Of a stretch of 64,000 bases of DNA, positions 62,118 through 64,000 are shown piece by piece. Each line of letters opens with the position of its first letter. The first letter of the stretch is position 1. The notes below the pieces were generated by a model. That model was not told where the DNA came from. It saw only the letters and a program-made list of their open reading frames with translations, and searched no databases. A program made the translations under genes and the position numbers. The DNA comes from an uncultured bacterium (GTDB lineage: Bacteria; Pseudomonadota; Alphaproteobacteria; Rhodospirillales; Rhodospirillaceae), in contig CAISTS010000032.1 in NCBI GenBank assembly GCA_903888485.1, positions 289,750 through 353,749 on the forward strand. Direction: 5' to 3'.

Positions 62118-63383
62118 CTAGGTCCCCAGCAAGCCCATAAGCAGTGCCGCACTCCACGCAGCGCCAACGATAAGCACAAGGCCCGGCACAACAGCCAGGG
62201 CATAACGCGGGCTCCGGCTCGACATGGCAAAAATCACTTTACTCACGGTGTTCGTGCTCAATCCCGCGAGGATCGGCAGGACCGCTTCATTTGGAACTGC
62301 GTTTCCTGCCGCCACAAGGGCGGCAACCGAAACCGCCGCCGCGTGAGCGTCAGCCAAGCCACCCAAGGCAGCAGCGGCGATAATGCCGTTTTGGCCGAAC
62401 TGCTCGCGCAATGCCGCAGCCCCGACTGTAATTATTGCGACAGTTGCTGCAAAGATCATGGCCGTGAGTAAGCTAAAGGCACGGCCTGTAGGCGGTTCGT
62501 AAACAGCCTTCTCGCGCAATGCCAGCAGAGTAAAGGACAGCCCGTAAATCACCGCGGCTACTCCGGCGGCCAGCAGCGGCATAGCCATAACTTGCAAGGT
62601 GGCAGGACTAGTAGCGGCTAACATCAAAGACATTTGTGCGATTGTCGCCACGGATGAAAGGACGGCACCTGCGGCTGCAGGGCGCAATAGTGCTGGCGTT
62701 TTAGCGGCACGCGCGCCAAAGGCAGCGATCGTGGCGGTGCTGGAAATAAAACCCGAGGCAAAGCCCGCCATGGGCAAACCGAAGCGCGGCCCCACGACAC
62801 GCACTGCTGCGTGGCCTGCAGCACCCACGGCCATAACGACAATAACCACCAGCCAAATCGTATGCGGGTTTAGCGCGTCAAACGGCCCCATAGCGCGGTC
62901 GGGTAGCAAGGGCAGCAGGATGAGCGTGGCGGCAGCAAACACCAAAGCATCACGCATTTCATCTTCGGTCAGCACTTGGCCGACAAAGCGGTGTAGTGGT
63001 CCTTTCAGTGCCAACAGAATAGCTACAGCGACCGACAAGCCTGCGGCGATCAAAGGCTCATCTACAGCCAGCCCGCCTAAAATGACCGTCACAACAAGAG
63101 CTATTTCCGTTGTGATCCCTGGGTCGGTATCGTGGGAACGCCAATGGGCCACCGTTGAAAGTGCGCCGACGACCAATACAGCGGCCATCAGCAGCCAGGA
63201 TCCGCCGGTGAGTACGGCCAATGCACCGCCAAGCGATGCGATGGCAAAAGTGCGAATGCCCGCCGGTTCACGCCCAGCACCTCGGCCCTTGCGCCGTTCG
63301 CGCTCAGCACCAATCAGCAAGCCACAGCCCAGCGCCGTGGCTAGATTAAGAACGACCGAGTCAATACCGTCCATGTGGCTCAT
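62118..63383 (-). CDS. MgtC/SapB-DUF4010 integral membrane protein
   Basis: A 421-residue polytopic membrane protein. The N-terminal MgtC-like part (about 8-140) has NLATALGCGLLIGAERERRK, GIRTFAIASLGGALAVL and DPGITTEIALVV; the C-terminal DUF4010 part (about 180-420) has FASGFISSTATIAAFGARA, ALGGLADAHAAAVSVAAL and LSTNTVSKVIFA. At least ten hydrophobic helices. The family is linked to Mg2+ limitation or metal stress but the transport function is unproven. Codon use is less GC-rich than upstream genes. Start ATG at 63381-63383 or MDG three codons later. Confidence 0.9.
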   Translation of the reverse strand: MSHMDGIDSVVLNLATALGCGLLIGAERERRKGRGAGREPAGIRTFAIASLGGALAVLTGGSWLLMAAVLVVGALSTVAHWRSHDTDPGITTEIALVVTVILGGLAVDEPLIAAGLSVAVAILLALKGPLHRFVGQVLTEDEMRDALVFAAATLILLPLLPDRAMGPFDALNPHTIWLVVIVVMAVGAAGHAAVRVVGPRFGLPMAGFASGFISSTATIAAFGARAAKTPALLRPAAAGAVLSSVATIAQMSLMLAATSPATLQVMAMPLLAAGVAAVIYGLSFTLLALREKAVYEPPTGRAFSLLTAMIFAATVAIITVGAAALREQFGQNGIIAAAALGGLADAHAAAVSVAALVAAGNAVPNEAVLPILAGLSTNTVSKVIFAMSSRSPRYALAVVPGLVLIVGAAWSAALLMGLLGT

Positions 63384-63401
63384 TTCCTACCTGGGACATC
63401 T

Positions 63402-63591
63402 TCACACCCACAGGTCAATCGCTAGAGACAAGACAGCGAAGATCAGGCCCGCATACGGAACCCATCGCGGACCGATAAACGCTGCGTCCAGCCGCTATAC
63501 CGACGAGAACGTAGACGCCCGCGCCCATGGCAACCCCTAGGCCATAAAGCACAGCATAATTGAGTGTAAGTGACCTTGCGAGGCGCGGCAC
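63402..63591 (-). pseudogene. Remnant of an APC-type amino-acid permease
   Basis: From a GTG at 63589-63591 the minus strand reads VPRLARSLTLNYAVLYG, LGVAMGAGVYVLVGIAAGRS, the first helix of an amino-acid permease. It then breaks. Another frame reads WVPYAGLIFAVLSLAIDLWV and stops at 63402-63404, like the last helix. Most of the gene is therefore missing, leaving N- and C-terminal pieces joined with a frameshift. Confidence 0.6.
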
Positions 63592-63751
63592 AATCAGCGG
63601 CGCGTCCGCCGCGATCCGAATGACTAAGGCTCTAGTAGATTAACTAGATGCGACGTTACAGGTGGCCACGGCAATTTCCCGCATTCACCATGGTTCAAGG
63701 GCTTTTTTGCGGCCCCCAGAGGCGGGAGAGATTATCGCCGACAATTGAGAT
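63592..63751. other. Non-coding stretch between two gene remnants
   Basis: No gene is supported. TCTAGT-AGATTA-ACTAGA (63631-63648) is a short inverted repeat, and a T6 run occurs near 63701. Nothing else was recognised. Confidence 0.5.
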
Positions 63752-64000
63752 TTAATTTGGATCACCGTAAACAGTGCCGCGATCCTTTTTATTGGAGAAC
63801 GTGAACTTTGGCATGGCCTTTAGTTCGGCGGTTGAGGCTCTTACAGTGATAGTCTTGCGATCACCGCCAGAAACTTCCAGCTTGTCCCAGTCTAGCGCAA
63901 CGTCGCGATCCCCCACGTCAAGAAAGCCGCCGATGCCAGCGATCACGTTCCTTACCGTTCCGTCTTTGTTGATGTGTCAACGGCGGAGAGATTCCAGGCC
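63752..64000 (-). pseudogene. PRC-barrel domain protein, truncated or frameshifted
   Basis: The 64-residue frame starting at a GTG at 63944-63946 reads like the second half of a PRC barrel: VIAGIGGFLDVGDRDVALDW, TAELKAMPKFTF. In-frame sequence upstream (HINKDGTVRN) is also family-like but is cut by a TGA at about 63974. The family-like WNLSAVD upstream is in another frame, so a frameshift near 63970 is likely. The window ends here, so the 5' part is not visible. Confidence 0.5.

Noticed and set aside
62599..63540. Plus-strand frame of 313 codons over the DUF4010 gene
   Set aside because: Antisense shadow; the minus strand encodes a clear MgtC/DUF4010 membrane protein.

Overview
The window looks like a chromosomal segment of a GC-rich alphaproteobacterium. 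The evidence is the F0 ATP synthase cluster with paired b' and b subunits (atpI-atpB-atpE-atpF'-atpF), a glycine decarboxylase split into GcvPA and GcvPB, an APH-fold homoserine kinase in an ispH-thrB-rnhA run, and a mutY / dciA-like / dsbA / smc neighbourhood. I cannot assign a genus from sequence alone. No rRNA, tRNA, CRISPR array, prophage or transposase gene was found.

Layout. 0-11 kb: start of a malic enzyme (cut by the window edge), mutY, a dciA-like gene, a MipA porin whose 3' end is duplicated, a strongly structured intergenic RNA candidate (possibly 6S RNA), an OmpR/EnvZ-type two-component pair, two DsbA-like oxidoreductases and smc. 11-16 kb: a frameshifted cysteine-cluster gene, two IclR regulators with a likely operator, and the F0 operon with a recognisable promoter and terminator. 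16-19 kb: a scar where a TonB-receptor start meets a response-regulator end, then a TPR/O-GlcNAc-transferase-like gene. 19-24 kb: gcvT-gcvH-gcvPA-gcvPB on the minus strand behind a tandem glycine riboswitch. 24-30 kb: ispH-thrB-rnhA, algH, an M16 peptidase and thrC. 30-32 kb: an EAL-CBS-GGDEF protein and a palindromic dispersed repeat. 32-38 kb: a minus-strand operon joining a GAF-PP2C-HATPase fusion protein and a STAS protein to a complete Mla-type lipid transporter. 38-46 kb: envelope glycosyl- and acyltransferases, ferredoxin, PAS and Nudix proteins, and a potFGHI polyamine importer. 46-62 kb: secreted and outer-membrane proteins, a hydrolase lacking the usual serine, a haem-propeller protein, a TonB receptor, an RNA methyltransferase and a PQQ dehydrogenase preceded by a run of 12 G. 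62-64 kb: a less GC-rich stretch with an MgtC/DUF4010 membrane protein and two broken genes, probably acquired DNA.

How the genes work together. Much of the window concerns the envelope: outer-membrane proteins, DsbA-type folding, lipid A-type acylation, phospholipid traffic, polyamine uptake and periplasmic quinoprotein oxidation. The best candidate for an under-described system is the 32.8-38.3 kb operon. There the STAS subunit that normally docks on the MlaF ATPase keeps a phosphorylatable DSSG motif and is encoded next to one protein carrying both a phosphatase and a kinase-like domain. Lipid transport could therefore be switched by partner-switching phosphorylation.
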